A stretch of 64,000 nt of DNA from Kocuria soli (GCF_003797835.1 NZ_RKMF01000004.1:1-64000), one strand, 5' to 3'. Counted from the first letter of the stretch, positions 38,994 through 48,902 are shown. The notes: generated by a model not told the origin, from the letters alone. Numbers and translations: made by a program.

Positions 38994-39138
38994 GTCCCGC
39001 GGGCGATCGTAGCCTGCCGACGGGGCGAGAAGGGTCTTCGAGGTGTTCCAACCACTGCCCGTGTGGCGTTGTTCCCGGTCCGGAGAAATTGGTGCAGAAA
39101 TCTACAGTGCTTTCCGCAGCAGCCGGTGCGGCGGCCGC

Positions 39139-40560
39139 TCACACCTGTCGTGCCCTCCGCCAGGCAGTGGCCGGATCTGTTGCCCAGTGCGGGATCGGCC
39201 GCAAGGTCATGATCTCTCGCAAGCGCGCCACCCCGGGATGCCCCGGCGCCAACGACTCGGCTGTGCGTGCGCACTGGTCCACCTTGGAACCACGTGCTCG
39301 GAAACGCTCCAGGTGCCCGAGCACGACCCACAGTCCTGCTGCCACTCCCCCCGCCCAACGGTCGCTGACACGGGGTGCTGTGCAGCGGACGGCCTCTTCG
39401 ACCGGGGACGGCTGGCCCTCCGGGTCGTTTGGACCGGTGAGGCCGCCGATCAAGACCTGCACCAGGTCCACGCAGCGATCCACCCGGTCCCACCGCGGGG
39501 TTCCGTCCCAGTCCCCCAACATGACCTGGGCCGTGTGCACCAGACCGTGCAAGTCCTCGTCACTGCTCGTCCGGTTCCACCCGTCCCAGGCGTGGCGAGC
39601 CGCCTCGATGTCGCCGGACAGCACGAGCGACAGCACCAGATCACATCCGAGGGGGTCGGTGGTTCCCGCGAGCAGATGCAGCAGGTCAGTCCGTGTCAGT
39701 TCCTGGAGCCGGCGGACCGGGTCGGCCGGATGCCGAGAATCCGGGGCGTCGAATGGCGACAGGATCGCGTCCCAGACCTCCAGGGACCGTGGGGACCAGT
39801 CCGTCGTGGCGGCTACCTCCGCCAGGAGCGCCAGGCGCCGTCGCAACTGTCGGTCGGCCTGGAGCGGTTCCCTGCCGGTTGTCCCGGATTCTGTGCTCCC
39901 GTCCGGCGGTTCCACCACGCTGCCGTCGACGACCAGTGCTACATAGACCGCGCTGTCCAGGATCTCGCGAACCGGGCGGGCGTCACCGACGTCGGCAACG
40001 GGCCACCACAGCTCGTTGTCAACGCACCAGGCGTCCCGGACGTCATGCCCGGACAGCGCACCGGCCTCGGCCACCGCATTCACGACGTGCGAGACGTGCC
40101 CGCCCAAGGACGGCGACACGTGGCGGACGTCGAGGGCCGGCGCCGGGCCCGACCGCCGATCGGAACTCGCCCCTGTGCTGCCCACCGGTTCTCCGTACAC
40201 CGCGACGAAAACGGCATGACCGACGGGGTCGTGTTCGAGCAGTTCGGAGATCTGCATGGTCCATTCGGCCACGAACGCAGGATCGGCGAAGTCCGCCGCA
40301 TCGGGCAGATCCACTCGCAGACACGGGCCCAGCCCGGAGGATGTGGCTGTCAGCATCACCAGGGACCGGGCGGGCCAGTAGCCCAGCGTGTGCGGGATGA
40401 TCGCCAAGACGTCCGCCGCCGTGCGCGCCACGGGTCGGAACATCGCCTGGTCGGCGGGCCGCCCCGACCCGCCGGAGGCCTGTGAGGTGTCCACCGCGGG
40501 CGGCCTGCGGGGCCTGTTCCCTGTCGGATCGACGTGCCGTCCCTGAGGTTCTGTGGTCAT
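39139..40560 (-). CDS. DUF4192 family protein
   Basis: The 473-residue soluble protein has the DUF4192 signature near its start (FRPVARTAADVLAIIPHTLGYWPARSLVMLTA, about 40-70) and LGGHVSHVVNAVAEAGALSGHDVRDAWCVDNELWWP in the middle. Function is unknown; the family is actinobacterial and commonly next to sigA. The start at 40560 is chosen because homology begins shortly after; longer in-frame starts add Arg/Cys-rich sequence. It lies about 210 bp upstream of sigA on the same strand. Confidence 0.83.
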   Translation of the reverse strand: MTTEPQGRHVDPTGNRPRRPPAVDTSQASGGSGRPADQAMFRPVARTAADVLAIIPHTLGYWPARSLVMLTATSSGLGPCLRVDLPDAADFADPAFVAEWTMQISELLEHDPVGHAVFVAVYGEPVGSTGASSDRRSGPAPALDVRHVSPSLGGHVSHVVNAVAEAGALSGHDVRDAWCVDNELWWPVADVGDARPVREILDSAVYVALVVDGSVVEPPDGSTESGTTGREPLQADRQLRRRLALLAEVAATTDWSPRSLEVWDAILSPFDAPDSRHPADPVRRLQELTRTDLLHLLAGTTDPLGCDLVLSLVLSGDIEAARHAWDGWNRTSSDEDLHGLVHTAQVMLGDWDGTPRWDRVDRCVDLVQVLIGGLTGPNDPEGQPSPVEEAVRCTAPRVSDRWAGGVAAGLWVVLGHLERFRARGSKVDQCARTAESLAPGHPGVARLREIMTLRPIPHWATDPATAWRRARQV

Positions 40561-40739
40561 GGGCCCACTGTGCCGGTGCGGGCCGTGGGCGACGGGCGTC
40601 ACAGCAACCTGGGGAGGGGCCACCCTGCACCGCAGGTTCGCGGCTGCCTGTGGAGCCACACACCCGGCTGCCACGCACAACCCTCCGCACCGCCGCCTCA
40701 CCGCCGTCTCCCTAGGCGGGGCCTTCCGCGGCATCCCGG

Positions 40740-42023
40740 TCAGACGACCGTGGGCCCGTACCGCGCTCGAACCTTACGTGCACTCCACAGCACGCCCGCC
40801 GAGCCCACCAGCGCCACGACCGCCTGCATGGACATCGCGACGCGGAAGGCTTCCGGCGCGAACGCGTCCGAGACCCAGCCGAGCGCCACCTGTGAGTCCA
40901 GCGCCAGGCCGATCAGGTAGATCGCCGTCAGGGAGGCCACGAATCCGCCGACGTTGGTGATGCCCGTGGCGGTCCCGATGCGGCGGCGCGGAATGAAGGA
41001 CTGGATGATGTTGAACGCCACCATGGACGCGGGCATGCTCATCGCGATCGCCACGACCGCCGCCACAACGACCAGGAAGGGCGCGGTCCCCGGCCAGAGG
41101 ATGAGGACCGACCACGCCAGGAACCCGGCGCCCACCACCGCGAAGGACACCATGACCCGCCGTTCGGGGTGCCGCGCCACGAGTCGTCCGATGCTCATGC
41201 CCACGAAGAAGTTGGTGAGTACGAAGAACGTCATGACGAAGGACGCCTGCCCCATGGTCATTCCCTGTGCGTTCTGCAGATAGGGATAACCCCACATCAA
41301 CGCGAAGACCGTGCCCGTGAACTGCACGGTGAAATGCACCCAGAACCCCAACGCCGTCGCCGGATCCCGCAGGCAGGTGACCACGGCGGCCCAGGTGCGT
41401 CGCAACCCCAGGGTCGAACCACCGGTCGATTGGCCGTCGGGACTCTCGCGCAGGAACGCCAGAACCAGGACGCCCACGATCGCGGACAGGGCAGCCATGG
41501 CCAGGAACGACGGCGTCCAGCCCACCCACCCCAGCATGGCGCTGAACGGAATGATCGAGAGCAACTGACCGAAATTGCCCACTGTCCCCACCAGCATGAT
41601 GATCATCGGGGCCTTGGCGAAGGAGAACCACGCGGGAATCACGCGCAGGACGCAGATGAACGTGGCTGCGTCCCCCGCTCCCACGAACACGCGCCCCACC
41701 ACGCCCCAGGCCAGGGAGTCCGCCAAGGCAAGAACCACTTGACCTGCGGCCATGAGGATCGCTCCGCCAGCCACCATGGCCTTGGACCCGAACCTGTCGA
41801 CCAGCACACCCACCGGGATCTGCAGCCCGGCGTAGACGAAGACCTGCAGCATGGTGAACAGCGACAGTTGCGAGGCTGTGGCGTGGAAACGCTCTGCCGC
41901 GTCCAGTGACGCCACCCCGAACGTCGTCCGCTGGGCGACCGCCAGAAAGTAGCCCAGGATCCCGACGGCGATGACCACGTAGGCCCTCCGTGAATCACGT
42001 TCGTACCGCTTCGCCGGGCCCAT
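40740..42023 (-). CDS. MFS transporter
   Basis: The 427-residue protein has 12 predicted membrane segments and the MFS loop motif VGVLVDRFGSKAMV between helices 2 and 3 (about 73-86), with SIGRLVARHPERRVMV as the second-half counterpart. Substrate is unknown; the fold of the sequence (LGYFLAVAQRTTFGVAS, SFIPRRRIGTATGITNVGGF) is like the nitrate/anion-porter side of MFS, but that is weak evidence. It starts 12 nt after the PAC2 gene stop, so the two form an operon. Confidence 0.88.
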   Translation of the reverse strand: MGPAKRYERDSRRAYVVIAVGILGYFLAVAQRTTFGVASLDAAERFHATASQLSLFTMLQVFVYAGLQIPVGVLVDRFGSKAMVAGGAILMAAGQVVLALADSLAWGVVGRVFVGAGDAATFICVLRVIPAWFSFAKAPMIIMLVGTVGNFGQLLSIIPFSAMLGWVGWTPSFLAMAALSAIVGVLVLAFLRESPDGQSTGGSTLGLRRTWAAVVTCLRDPATALGFWVHFTVQFTGTVFALMWGYPYLQNAQGMTMGQASFVMTFFVLTNFFVGMSIGRLVARHPERRVMVSFAVVGAGFLAWSVLILWPGTAPFLVVVAAVVAIAMSMPASMVAFNIIQSFIPRRRIGTATGITNVGGFVASLTAIYLIGLALDSQVALGWVSDAFAPEAFRVAMSMQAVVALVGSAGVLWSARKVRARYGPTVV

Positions 42024-42035
42024 GGTCCGCTGGAG

Positions 42036-42950
42036 TCACTCCTCGTCAGGTTGATTCGCCAAGAAAGCCTCGACGGCCGCACCGATCTCGTCGGCGTCCG
42101 GAAGTTCCGACTCGTCACCGGCCAGCAGGGAACGCTGTGGTGCCTGCGCCGTGAGTTCGTCGTACCGATTCTCCATGGATTCGATCACAGCTTGGACCTC
42201 CGGGGCGGCAGCGACCTGCTCGTCGACACGATGCAGGACCTCGGCGCCCGAGTCCCGGAGTGCGTCCGTCGGCAGCGTCAGGCCGGTCGCAGCCGCCGCA
42301 TGCTCGAAGGCCGCCACGGTGATCTGCGGCAACCGTGCGTCGGCGAGGTACTGCGGCACGTGCACGGTGAAACCGATCGTGTCCATGCCCACCTCACCGA
42401 ACCGGATCTCGAGTTGCTGCGCCACGGACGAACTCATTTCCGCCACGGGCCGCTGGTTGTGGTTCTGTTCGACCAGGTCCGTGCGGTTGCCGTGGACGGA
42501 CACCAAGAAGGGTCGGGTGTGGGGCACGGGCATGGGGACACCGGTCACGTTCATCACGATCGAGGTGTCCAAACGCTGGGCGAGTTGGATGACGGCCTCC
42601 ACGAACCGGTTCCACTGGAGATCAGGCTCCGGCCCGGTCAGCAGGCTGAAGGGTCGGCCCAGCGAGTCGGTGAGCCCGTACAGGGCGAGATCCGCGTTCT
42701 CGGCCCGCTCGAAGTGGTCCTCGACGAAACGCACGTGGGGTCGCCGGGCACGGTAGTCCTGCAGCTGATCGGGATCGAATCGGGCCAGCACCTCGTGCGG
42801 CAAGGACTCGAGCAAGGTCTCGCGCACCTGGTCACTGATCTGCCCGCCTTCGGCGTAGCCCGTGAGCGAAATGAGCAGGGGCGCGCCGTGCAGGCGTGCG
42901 TCGTCCAACAGGCTGGCGTTGGCCATGTACAGCTCGGATGGGTCAACCAC
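42036..42950 (-). CDS. PAC2 family protein (proteasome assembly chaperone-like)
   Basis: The 304-residue protein matches the actinobacterial PAC2 family: LISLTGYAEGGQISDQV near the N-terminus, RPHVRFVEDHFE, GPEPDLQWNRFVEAV, TGVPMPVPHTRPFLVSVHGN and FGEVGMDTIGFTVHVPQYLA. The fold is related to archaeal/eukaryotic proteasome assembly chaperones, but the bacterial role is not settled. GTG start with GGGAG about 6 nt upstream. It is followed at 12 nt by the MFS gene. Confidence 0.87.
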   Translation of the reverse strand: MVDPSELYMANASLLDDARLHGAPLLISLTGYAEGGQISDQVRETLLESLPHEVLARFDPDQLQDYRARRPHVRFVEDHFERAENADLALYGLTDSLGRPFSLLTGPEPDLQWNRFVEAVIQLAQRLDTSIVMNVTGVPMPVPHTRPFLVSVHGNRTDLVEQNHNQRPVAEMSSSVAQQLEIRFGEVGMDTIGFTVHVPQYLADARLPQITVAAFEHAAAATGLTLPTDALRDSGAEVLHRVDEQVAAAPEVQAVIESMENRYDELTAQAPQRSLLAGDESELPDADEIGAAVEAFLANQPDEE

Positions 42951-43263
42951 GGGCCACTCCCGGTCTCGACGATGGATCGGTACAACGATCCGTCACACGG
43001 ATCACTGACAGGGGCCAGCGAACAGCACCGCGACGGTCACCGTCCTGCGTCTCGGCCCGATTCGACTCAACCTCTCCGCGGCACCGGCTTATTCCCGGTC
43101 CGTTCCATGTCACAACGCGACCACGTCCGCCGTTACGATCGAGAAAAGGCCGGAACCCCCAGCGGCGACCAGCCACGACCGGCCCATCACCGGTTATCCG
43201 ACCGGGCCGGACGCCGGATTCAGCTCCGGTGCCCAGACCACCGACACGGAAGGCGACCACCCC
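42951..43263. promoter_or_regulatory. Divergent region between PAC2 gene and pepA, with nested dyads
   Basis: This 313-bp gap holds two overlapping dyads close to the PAC2 start: GGATCG-n6-CGATCC (42974-42991) and GATCCGT-n3-ACGGATC (42987-43003). On the plus strand TACGAT (43134-43139) could be a pepA -10, leaving a leader of about 120 nt; no -35 was assigned. The regulator is unknown. Confidence 0.4.
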
Positions 43264-44937
43264 ATGCCACGTCCCACCGCTCGCAACCTCGCCCCCAATC
43301 TTCGCCGTCGCGGTTCCCGTACCCCGGATGCTGCTGCCGGCACCGGTCAAGGCCTGATCGATCTCCTTCCTTCGGTGGAGGTCGAACTCGCGACCACCGA
43401 CAAGAAGCTGGCCAAGGTCACCGCGGACGCCGTCGTCCTCGCCGTGCAGAAGACCCCGGCGGGCCCCGTGGTCCTGCTCCCCGCCGACGCCAAGGGTCTC
43501 CCGCTGGACCTCGAGGAACAGGCCAAGGCCGTCGGTGCCACGGGTGCCGCTGACGAGGTCAAGAAGCTCGCCGCGCCCAAGGGCAGCCCCTGGCCGTCGA
43601 TCGTTCTCACGGGACTGGGTACCGGTGACGAGTCTCCCTCCCACGTCGAGGCCCTGCGGCGCTCCGCGGGTTCCGCCACCCGTGCTCTGGGCAAGACCGA
43701 CCACGCGGTGTTCGCCTTCCCCGTGGAATCCGTGGAGGAGGCCGCCGCCGTCGCCGAAGGCATTGCCCTGGGTGCCTACGGGTTCCGGGCGCAGAAGGCC
43801 AAGACCGCGCACTCCGTGGGTGCACCCCTGACCCGCGCCACGGTCCTCACGTCCGGGATCGAAGCCCAGGAACAGGAACTGACCGCCGCGGTCAACCGGG
43901 CGGAGGTCCTGGGTCGCGCGGTTTCGCGTGCCCGGACGCTGGTCACGCTTTCCCCGGACGTGGTCTTCCCCGAGTCCGTGGCCGAACTCGCCCAAGCGCT
44001 CGCCGACGGGAGCACCACCTCCGGCAAGTCCTCCGCGGAGCTCACGGTCGAGGTCCTGGACGAATCCGAACTTCGCGCCGGTGGATTCGGTGGTCTGATC
44101 GGCGTCGGTCAGGGAGCGGCCCGTCCCCCGCGCCTGGTCCGCATCGGGTGGGAGCCCAAGTCTCCCGTGGAGTCGGTGGCCCTGGTCGGCAAGGGGATCA
44201 CCTTTGATTCGGGCGGGCTCTCGCTCAAGCCCGCGAACTCGATGATGACCATGAAGTCCGACATGGCGGGTGCCGCAGCGGTCCTGGCGACGGTGTTCGC
44301 CGCGGCCGAGGCGCAGCTGCCGGTTTCGGTCACCGGGTGGCTCTGCCTGGCCGAGAACCTGCCGTCGGGCACCGCGACCCGTCCCGGCGACGTCATCACC
44401 ATCCGCGGTGGACGGACCGTGGAGGTGCTCAACACCGACGCCGAAGGCCGCCTGGTCCTGGCCGACGGACTCGTCGCCGCCCGCGAAGAGGACCCGGGCC
44501 TCCTCCTGGACATCGCAACCCTGACGGGCGCGCAGATGGTGGCCCTCGGTACCCGCACGGCCGGTGTCATGGGCGACGACGACGCCGTCGAAACCGTGTT
44601 GGCGGCGTCGGTGGCCTCCGGCGAGGACCTGTGGCCCATGCCGTTGCCGCAGCACCTGCGGGCCTCCCTGGACTCAGACGTCGCGGATCTGAAGAACATC
44701 GGTGACCGCAACGGCGGAATGCTCGTGGCGGGCCTGTTCCTCAAGGAATTCGCGGGCGCACAGGAGGCTGCCCAGGAATCGGCCGTCGAGCCGGTGGGCC
44801 CGTGGGCCCACCTGGACATCGCCGGACCGTCCTTCAACGAGGACGGCCCGTGGGGTTACACCCCCAAGCAGGGCACGGGCTTCGGCGTGCGCACCATGTT
44901 CTCGGTGATCGAGATGGTGGGCGGCGAACCCGTGTGA
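43264..44937 (+). CDS. pepA: Leucyl aminopeptidase (M17)
   Basis: Cytosolic aminopeptidase with two metal ions that removes N-terminal residues from peptides. The C-terminal M17 catalytic domain has GKGITFDSGGLSLKP (metal and Lys ligands), KSDMAGAAAV and the signature NTDAEGRL. The N-terminal macro-like domain (about 30-190) is shorter on similarity, as usual. Total 557 residues with a basic N-terminal extension. GGAAGG lies about 12 nt before the ATG. A stand-alone gene, followed by the lpdA promoter region. Confidence 0.94.
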   Translation: MPRPTARNLAPNLRRRGSRTPDAAAGTGQGLIDLLPSVEVELATTDKKLAKVTADAVVLAVQKTPAGPVVLLPADAKGLPLDLEEQAKAVGATGAADEVKKLAAPKGSPWPSIVLTGLGTGDESPSHVEALRRSAGSATRALGKTDHAVFAFPVESVEEAAAVAEGIALGAYGFRAQKAKTAHSVGAPLTRATVLTSGIEAQEQELTAAVNRAEVLGRAVSRARTLVTLSPDVVFPESVAELAQALADGSTTSGKSSAELTVEVLDESELRAGGFGGLIGVGQGAARPPRLVRIGWEPKSPVESVALVGKGITFDSGGLSLKPANSMMTMKSDMAGAAAVLATVFAAAEAQLPVSVTGWLCLAENLPSGTATRPGDVITIRGGRTVEVLNTDAEGRLVLADGLVAAREEDPGLLLDIATLTGAQMVALGTRTAGVMGDDDAVETVLAASVASGEDLWPMPLPQHLRASLDSDVADLKNIGDRNGGMLVAGLFLKEFAGAQEAAQESAVEPVGPWAHLDIAGPSFNEDGPWGYTPKQGTGFGVRTMFSVIEMVGGEPV

Positions 44938-44945
44938 CGAACACC

Positions 44946-45032
44946 GTTGCGCCGCGCCCCGCCCGTGTGGCTCACAAGGTCATGGCTTGACTAGAGTGGC
45001 CTTGAACCACAGTGAGCCTGGCGCGGCGCAAC
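44946..45032. promoter_or_regulatory. lpdA: lpdA promoter region bracketed by a 12-bp inverted repeat
   Basis: GTTGCGCCGCGC (44946-44957) is the reverse complement of GCGCGGCGCAAC (45021-45032). Between them TAGAGT (44991-44996) is a plausible -10 for lpdA. The repeat may be a distant terminator stem for pepA or a regulatory pair; neither is proven. Confidence 0.35.
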
Positions 45033-45052
45033 AGCCGAACGCATGAGGATCA

Positions 45053-46441
45053 ATGAGCAAGGGAGCATCATCCGTGGCGGAGAACGAATTCGACATCCTG
45101 GTACTGGGCGGCGGCAGCGCCGGTTACGCGGCGGCCCTGCGCGCCGTGCAGCTGGGGTACACCGTTGCGTTGTTCGAGAAGAGCAAGGTCGGCGGCACGT
45201 GCCTGCACTGGGGTTGCATCCCCACGAAGGCGTACCTGCACTCCGCCGAGCTGGTCGCCGAGGCCAAGGAGTCCGAGAAGTACGGCATCAAGCTGTCGGT
45301 CGACTCGATCGACATGGGCGCGGTGCGTGACTACAAGAACGGCATCGTGGCCGGCAAGTTCAAGGGCCTCCAGGGCCTGCTGAAGTCCAAGAAGATCACC
45401 GTGATCGACGCCTTCGGCAAGCTCACCGGTGAGAACACCATCGAGGCCGACGGCACCACCTACACCGGCAAGCACATCATCCTGGCCTCCGGGTCCGTGT
45501 CCAAGACCATGGGCATCGAGATCCGCGACCGCATCATGACCTCCACCGAGGCACTCGAGATCGATTGGACCCCCAAGTCCGCGATCGTCCTGGGCGGTGG
45601 CGTGATCGGCTGCGAGTTCGCCTCCATGTGGAACTCCTTCGGTGTGGACGTCACCGTCATCGAAGGTCTTGACCACCTGGTCCCGAACGAGGACCCCTCG
45701 ATCATCAAGATCCTGGAGAAGGAGTTCAAGAAGAAGGGCATCAAGTCCAACTTGGGCACCTTCTTCGAGAAGGTCGAGCAGAACGACGACGGCGCCAAGG
45801 TCACCCTGGCCGACGGCAAGGTCTTCGAGGCCGACGTGGTCCTGGTGGCAGTGGGCCGCGGACCGAACACCGCCGAGATGGGTTACGAGGAAGTCGGGAT
45901 CCCGATGGACCGCGGCTTCGTGACCCCGAACGAGCGGCTGCACACGGGTGTCGGCAGCATCTACGCGATCGGCGACATCGTCCCCGGCGTTCAGCTGGCC
46001 CACCGCGGGTACCAGCAGGGCCGGTTCGTGGCAGAGGAGATCGCGGGCCTGAACCCCGCGATCGTCGAAGACGTGAACATCCCCAAGGTCACGTTCACCG
46101 AACCCGAGATCTCCTCCGTTGGCTACAGCCAGCCCAAGGCCGAGGAGAAGTTCGGCAAGGAGAACGTGGAGACCTTCGAGTACAACCTCCTGGGCAACGG
46201 CAAGTCCTCCATCCTGGGCACCGGCGGCATCATCAAGCTGGTCCGCGAGAAGGACGGTCCGATCATCGGTTTCCACGCGATCGGCAAGCGCATCTCGGAG
46301 CAGATCGGTGAAGGCCAGCTCATCGTGAACTGGGAGGCCTACCCCGAGGATGTCGCCGCATTCATCCACGCGCACCCCACGCAGAACGAGGCCATCGGCG
46401 AGGCTGCCATGGCCCTGGCCGGGGCACCGCTGCACGGCTGA
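45053..46441 (+). CDS. lpdA: Dihydrolipoyl dehydrogenase (E3)
   Basis: Reoxidises dihydrolipoamide of the 2-oxoacid dehydrogenase complexes and reduces NAD+. FAD-binding GGGSAGYAAALRA (19-31) is followed by the redox disulfide C50-x4-C55 in GGTCLHWGC, a second dinucleotide site GGGVIGCEFA, and the C-terminal active-site His in IHAHPTQNEA. The 462-residue start (ATG, GAGG just upstream) is one option; a GTG at 45074 with AAGGGAG 8 nt upstream would give MAENEFDILVLGGG and is equally plausible. The E2 gene follows after 131 bp. Confidence 0.95.
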   Translation: MSKGASSVAENEFDILVLGGGSAGYAAALRAVQLGYTVALFEKSKVGGTCLHWGCIPTKAYLHSAELVAEAKESEKYGIKLSVDSIDMGAVRDYKNGIVAGKFKGLQGLLKSKKITVIDAFGKLTGENTIEADGTTYTGKHIILASGSVSKTMGIEIRDRIMTSTEALEIDWTPKSAIVLGGGVIGCEFASMWNSFGVDVTVIEGLDHLVPNEDPSIIKILEKEFKKKGIKSNLGTFFEKVEQNDDGAKVTLADGKVFEADVVLVAVGRGPNTAEMGYEEVGIPMDRGFVTPNERLHTGVGSIYAIGDIVPGVQLAHRGYQQGRFVAEEIAGLNPAIVEDVNIPKVTFTEPEISSVGYSQPKAEEKFGKENVETFEYNLLGNGKSSILGTGGIIKLVREKDGPIIGFHAIGKRISEQIGEGQLIVNWEAYPEDVAAFIHAHPTQNEAIGEAAMALAGAPLHG

Positions 46442-46448
46442 CCCGCGA

Positions 46449-46490
46449 CCGTGGCCCGGGCCGGTGCACAGACACCGTTGCGGGCCACGG
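46449..46490 (+). terminator. Hairpin between lpdA and the E2 gene
   Basis: CCGTGGCCCG (46449-46458) pairs with CGGGCCACGG (46481-46490), with an inner CGGTG/CACCG stem. It starts 8 nt after the lpdA stop and may terminate or attenuate transcription into the E2 gene. Confidence 0.6.
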
Positions 46491-46572
46491 CGGGCACCCC
46501 GCTCGCGAGTCACCGCACCAGACGTAACGAACAAACTGTCCTAAGCGCACAGAAGAAAGAGACGGTCAGACA

Positions 46573-48423
46573 ATGTCCGAAACCGTGAACCTTCCGGCCC
46601 TCGGTGAGTCCGTCACCGAAGGCACCGTGACCCGCTGGCTCAAGGAAGTCGGCGACGAGGTCGCCGTCGACGAGCCCCTGGTCGAAGTTTCCACCGACAA
46701 GGTCGACACCGAAGTCCCCTCCCCCGTTGCCGGTGTGATCGAGAAGATCCTGGTCGAGGAGGACGAGGACGTCGAGGTCGGCGCTCCCCTGGTCGTCATC
46801 GGTGACGGCTCCGGTTCCGGTGACTCGGGCTCCGAGGACACCGCCGAGTCGGCTCCTGCCGAGGAACCCGAGGCCGAGGCTCCCCAGGAAGAGGCAGCAG
46901 CCGAAGCCCCCGCGGAAGCACCCGCGGAGGAGGCTGCACCCAAGAAGGCGTCTTCGGGCGGTTCGGGCACCGAAGTCACCCTCCCCGCCCTGGGTGAGTC
47001 CGTGACCGAGGGCACCGTGACCCGCTGGCTCAAGGAGATCGGCGAAGAGGTCGAGGTCGACGAGCCGCTGCTCGAGGTCTCCACCGACAAGGTCGACACC
47101 GAGGTCCCCTCCCCGGTGGCAGGCACCCTGCTCGAGATCAAGGTCCAGGAGGACGAGGACGCCGAGGTCGGTCAGGTCCTGGCCGTGATCGGCGACGCCG
47201 ACGCCGCGCCGGCTCAGGACGACTCCTCCGCCGACTCCGATGAGCAGGCCGCTGAGCCTGCAGCCGAGGACGCCACCGAGGATGCCGGGGAGCAGATCGA
47301 GGACGCGGCGACGTCGTCGTCCACTCCCGAGGCCACCGACGAGGCCGCTGAGAAGGCTGCTCCCGCGAAAACCAAGGAAGCCGCCAAGGATTCCTCCCAG
47401 CAGGAAGCTGCCCCCGCGCAGGCCCAGGCCCCGCAGAAGGCCGAATCGGCCGAGCAGCCCGCTTCGGCAGGTGCCGCCGAGACTGCCGGTGCCTACGTGA
47501 CGCCGCTGGTTCGCAAGCTGGCCAAGTCCAAGGGCGTGGATCTCTCCTCCGTCCAGGGCACCGGCGTCGGTGGACGCATCCGCAAGCAGGACGTTCTGGC
47601 CGCGGCCGAGTCCGGCGCGCAGCAGGCGGCACCGGCCGCCGGAGCCGCTGCCCCGGCACTGGACAACGGCGAGCCGACCACCATCCCCGCCGTGTCGGAG
47701 AAGCGCGGAACCACGGAGAAGGCTCCGCGGATCCGTATGACGATCGCCAAGCGCATGCGCGAGTCGCTGCAGGAGTCCGCCCAGCTGACCCAGGTCACCG
47801 AGGTCGACATGACCCGCGTGGCCGCCCTGCGGAACAAGGCCAAGAACGCGTTCCAGGAGAAGCACGGCGCCAAGCTGACCTTCCTGCCGTTCTTCGCCCA
47901 GGCCGTGGCGGAGTCCCTCAAGGCCAACCCGTCCTTGAACTCCACGTTCAAGGAGGCCGAGAAGGAGATCGTCTACAACGGTTCCGAGGACCTGGCCATC
48001 GCCGTGGACACCCCCCGCGGTCTGCTGGTCCCCGTGATCCGTAACGCCGGCGACATGCAGCTGCCGGGCCTGGCTTCCTCGATCGCCGACCTCGGCGCGC
48101 GGGCGAAGGACGGCTCGATCAGCCCCGACGAGCTGGCAGGCGGCACCTTCACCATCACGAACATCGGCTCCTTCGGGGCCCTGTTCGACACGCCGATCAT
48201 CAACCAGCCCCAGGTCGCGATCCTGGGCACGGGCACGATCGTCAAGCGGCCGATGGTGGTCCAGGACGCCGACGGCAACGACGTCATCGCGATCCGGCAC
48301 ATGTGCTACCTGTCGCTGACCTATGATCACCGGATCGTGGACGGCGCCGACGCCGGCCGCTTCCTGTCGACCATGAAGGCTCGCCTCGAGGAAGGCCGGT
48401 TCGAAGCCGCCCTGGAGCTGTGA
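46573..48423 (+). CDS. sucB: 2-oxoacid dehydrogenase dihydrolipoyl acyltransferase (E2), two lipoyl domains
   Basis: E2 core enzyme carrying acyl groups on lipoyl lysines. Two nearly identical lipoyl domains (about 1-80 and 135-210) present the lysines K43 and K173 in VSTDKVDTE; Glu/Ala/Pro-rich linkers follow. The E1/E3-binding domain is [22 protein letters not shown] and the catalytic domain ends with the active-site YDHRIVDG. In actinobacteria this E2 can serve pyruvate dehydrogenase and the 2-oxoglutarate complex together, so sucB is the conventional rather than exclusive name. Neighbours lpdA and lipB-lipA belong to the same pathway. Confidence 0.92.
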   Translation: MSETVNLPALGESVTEGTVTRWLKEVGDEVAVDEPLVEVSTDKVDTEVPSPVAGVIEKILVEEDEDVEVGAPLVVIGDGSGSGDSGSEDTAESAPAEEPEAEAPQEEAAAEAPAEAPAEEAAPKKASSGGSGTEVTLPALGESVTEGTVTRWLKEIGEEVEVDEPLLEVSTDKVDTEVPSPVAGTLLEIKVQEDEDAEVGQVLAVIGDADAAPAQDDSSADSDEQAAEPAAEDATEDAGEQIEDAATSSSTPEATDEAAEKAAPAKTKEAAKDSSQQEAAPAQAQAPQKAESAEQPASAGAAETAGAYVTPLVRKLAKSKGVDLSSVQGTGVGGRIRKQDVLAAAESGAQQAAPAAGAAAPALDNGEPTTIPAVSEKRGTTEKAPRIRMTIAKRMRESLQESAQLTQVTEVDMTRVAALRNKAKNAFQEKHGAKLTFLPFFAQAVAESLKANPSLNSTFKEAEKEIVYNGSEDLAIAVDTPRGLLVPVIRNAGDMQLPGLASSIADLGARAKDGSISPDELAGGTFTITNIGSFGALFDTPIINQPQVAILGTGTIVKRPMVVQDADGNDVIAIRHMCYLSLTYDHRIVDGADAGRFLSTMKARLEEGRFEAALEL

Positions 48424-48496
48424 GCACCCCGTGACCGTCATGGCACACGAGATCGACGGAAACTCTGAGTTCCCGTGATGCCGGTCACCAATGCCG

Positions 48497-48530
48497 AGTG
48501 GCGCGTCGTGAGCAATCACGGCGCGCCACT
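48497..48530 (+). terminator. Terminator downstream of sucB
   Basis: Arms at 48497-48511 and 48516-48530 pair over 15 positions with one G-T wobble and a GCAA tetraloop, followed by GCGCTTTAGT. The promoter of the next gene begins 10 nt later. Confidence 0.75.
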
Positions 48531-48539
48531 GCGCTTTAG

Positions 48540-48551
48540 TAGGGTCGAATC
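48540..48551 (+). promoter_or_regulatory. Probable leaderless promoter of the small membrane protein gene
   Basis: TAGGGT (48540-48545) lies 6 nt before the ATG at 48552, directly after the sucB terminator, with no Shine-Dalgarno. It fits the box-to-start spacing of other genes in the window. Confidence 0.45.
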
Positions 48552-48902
48552 ATGGATTTTCTGCACTCGCTGCTCGTTCTGGTCCACCTGTTCGGGGCCG
48601 CCGTGATCATCGGCACCTGGATCGCCACGTTCAAGACCCCCACCGTCACCACGTGGCAGTTCGCGGCCTCGATTGCCATGTTGCTCTCCGGTCTCCTGCT
48701 GCTCACTCTTGCTGAGCTCAACCCGGAGGTCACGGTCAACCACATGAAGATCGGCATCAAGCTCCTGCTTGCCATCGGCGTCTTCGTGGCGGCCTTCATC
48801 GGGTGGCGGAAGCAGCGCCGGGGCGACCCGGTCTCCAAGGGCCTCGCCCACGGCACGGGCGGCACCGCACTCATCGCGATGATCGTCGCCACCCTCGTCT
48901 GA
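48552..48902 (+). CDS. Small four-helix integral membrane protein, function unknown
   Basis: The 116 residues form about four membrane segments (4-27, 36-57, 65-86, 100-116) with a His at 12 in LVLVHLFGAAVIIGTW, an arrangement seen in small actinobacterial membrane proteins distantly like CopD or cytochrome b-type bundles. A second conserved-looking His is in VNHMKIGIK. No catalytic motif is recognised. It is transcribed alone between the E2 gene and the convergent kinase-like gene. Confidence 0.75.
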   Translation: MDFLHSLLVLVHLFGAAVIIGTWIATFKTPTVTTWQFAASIAMLLSGLLLLTLAELNPEVTVNHMKIGIKLLLAIGVFVAAFIGWRKQRRGDPVSKGLAHGTGGTALIAMIVATLV

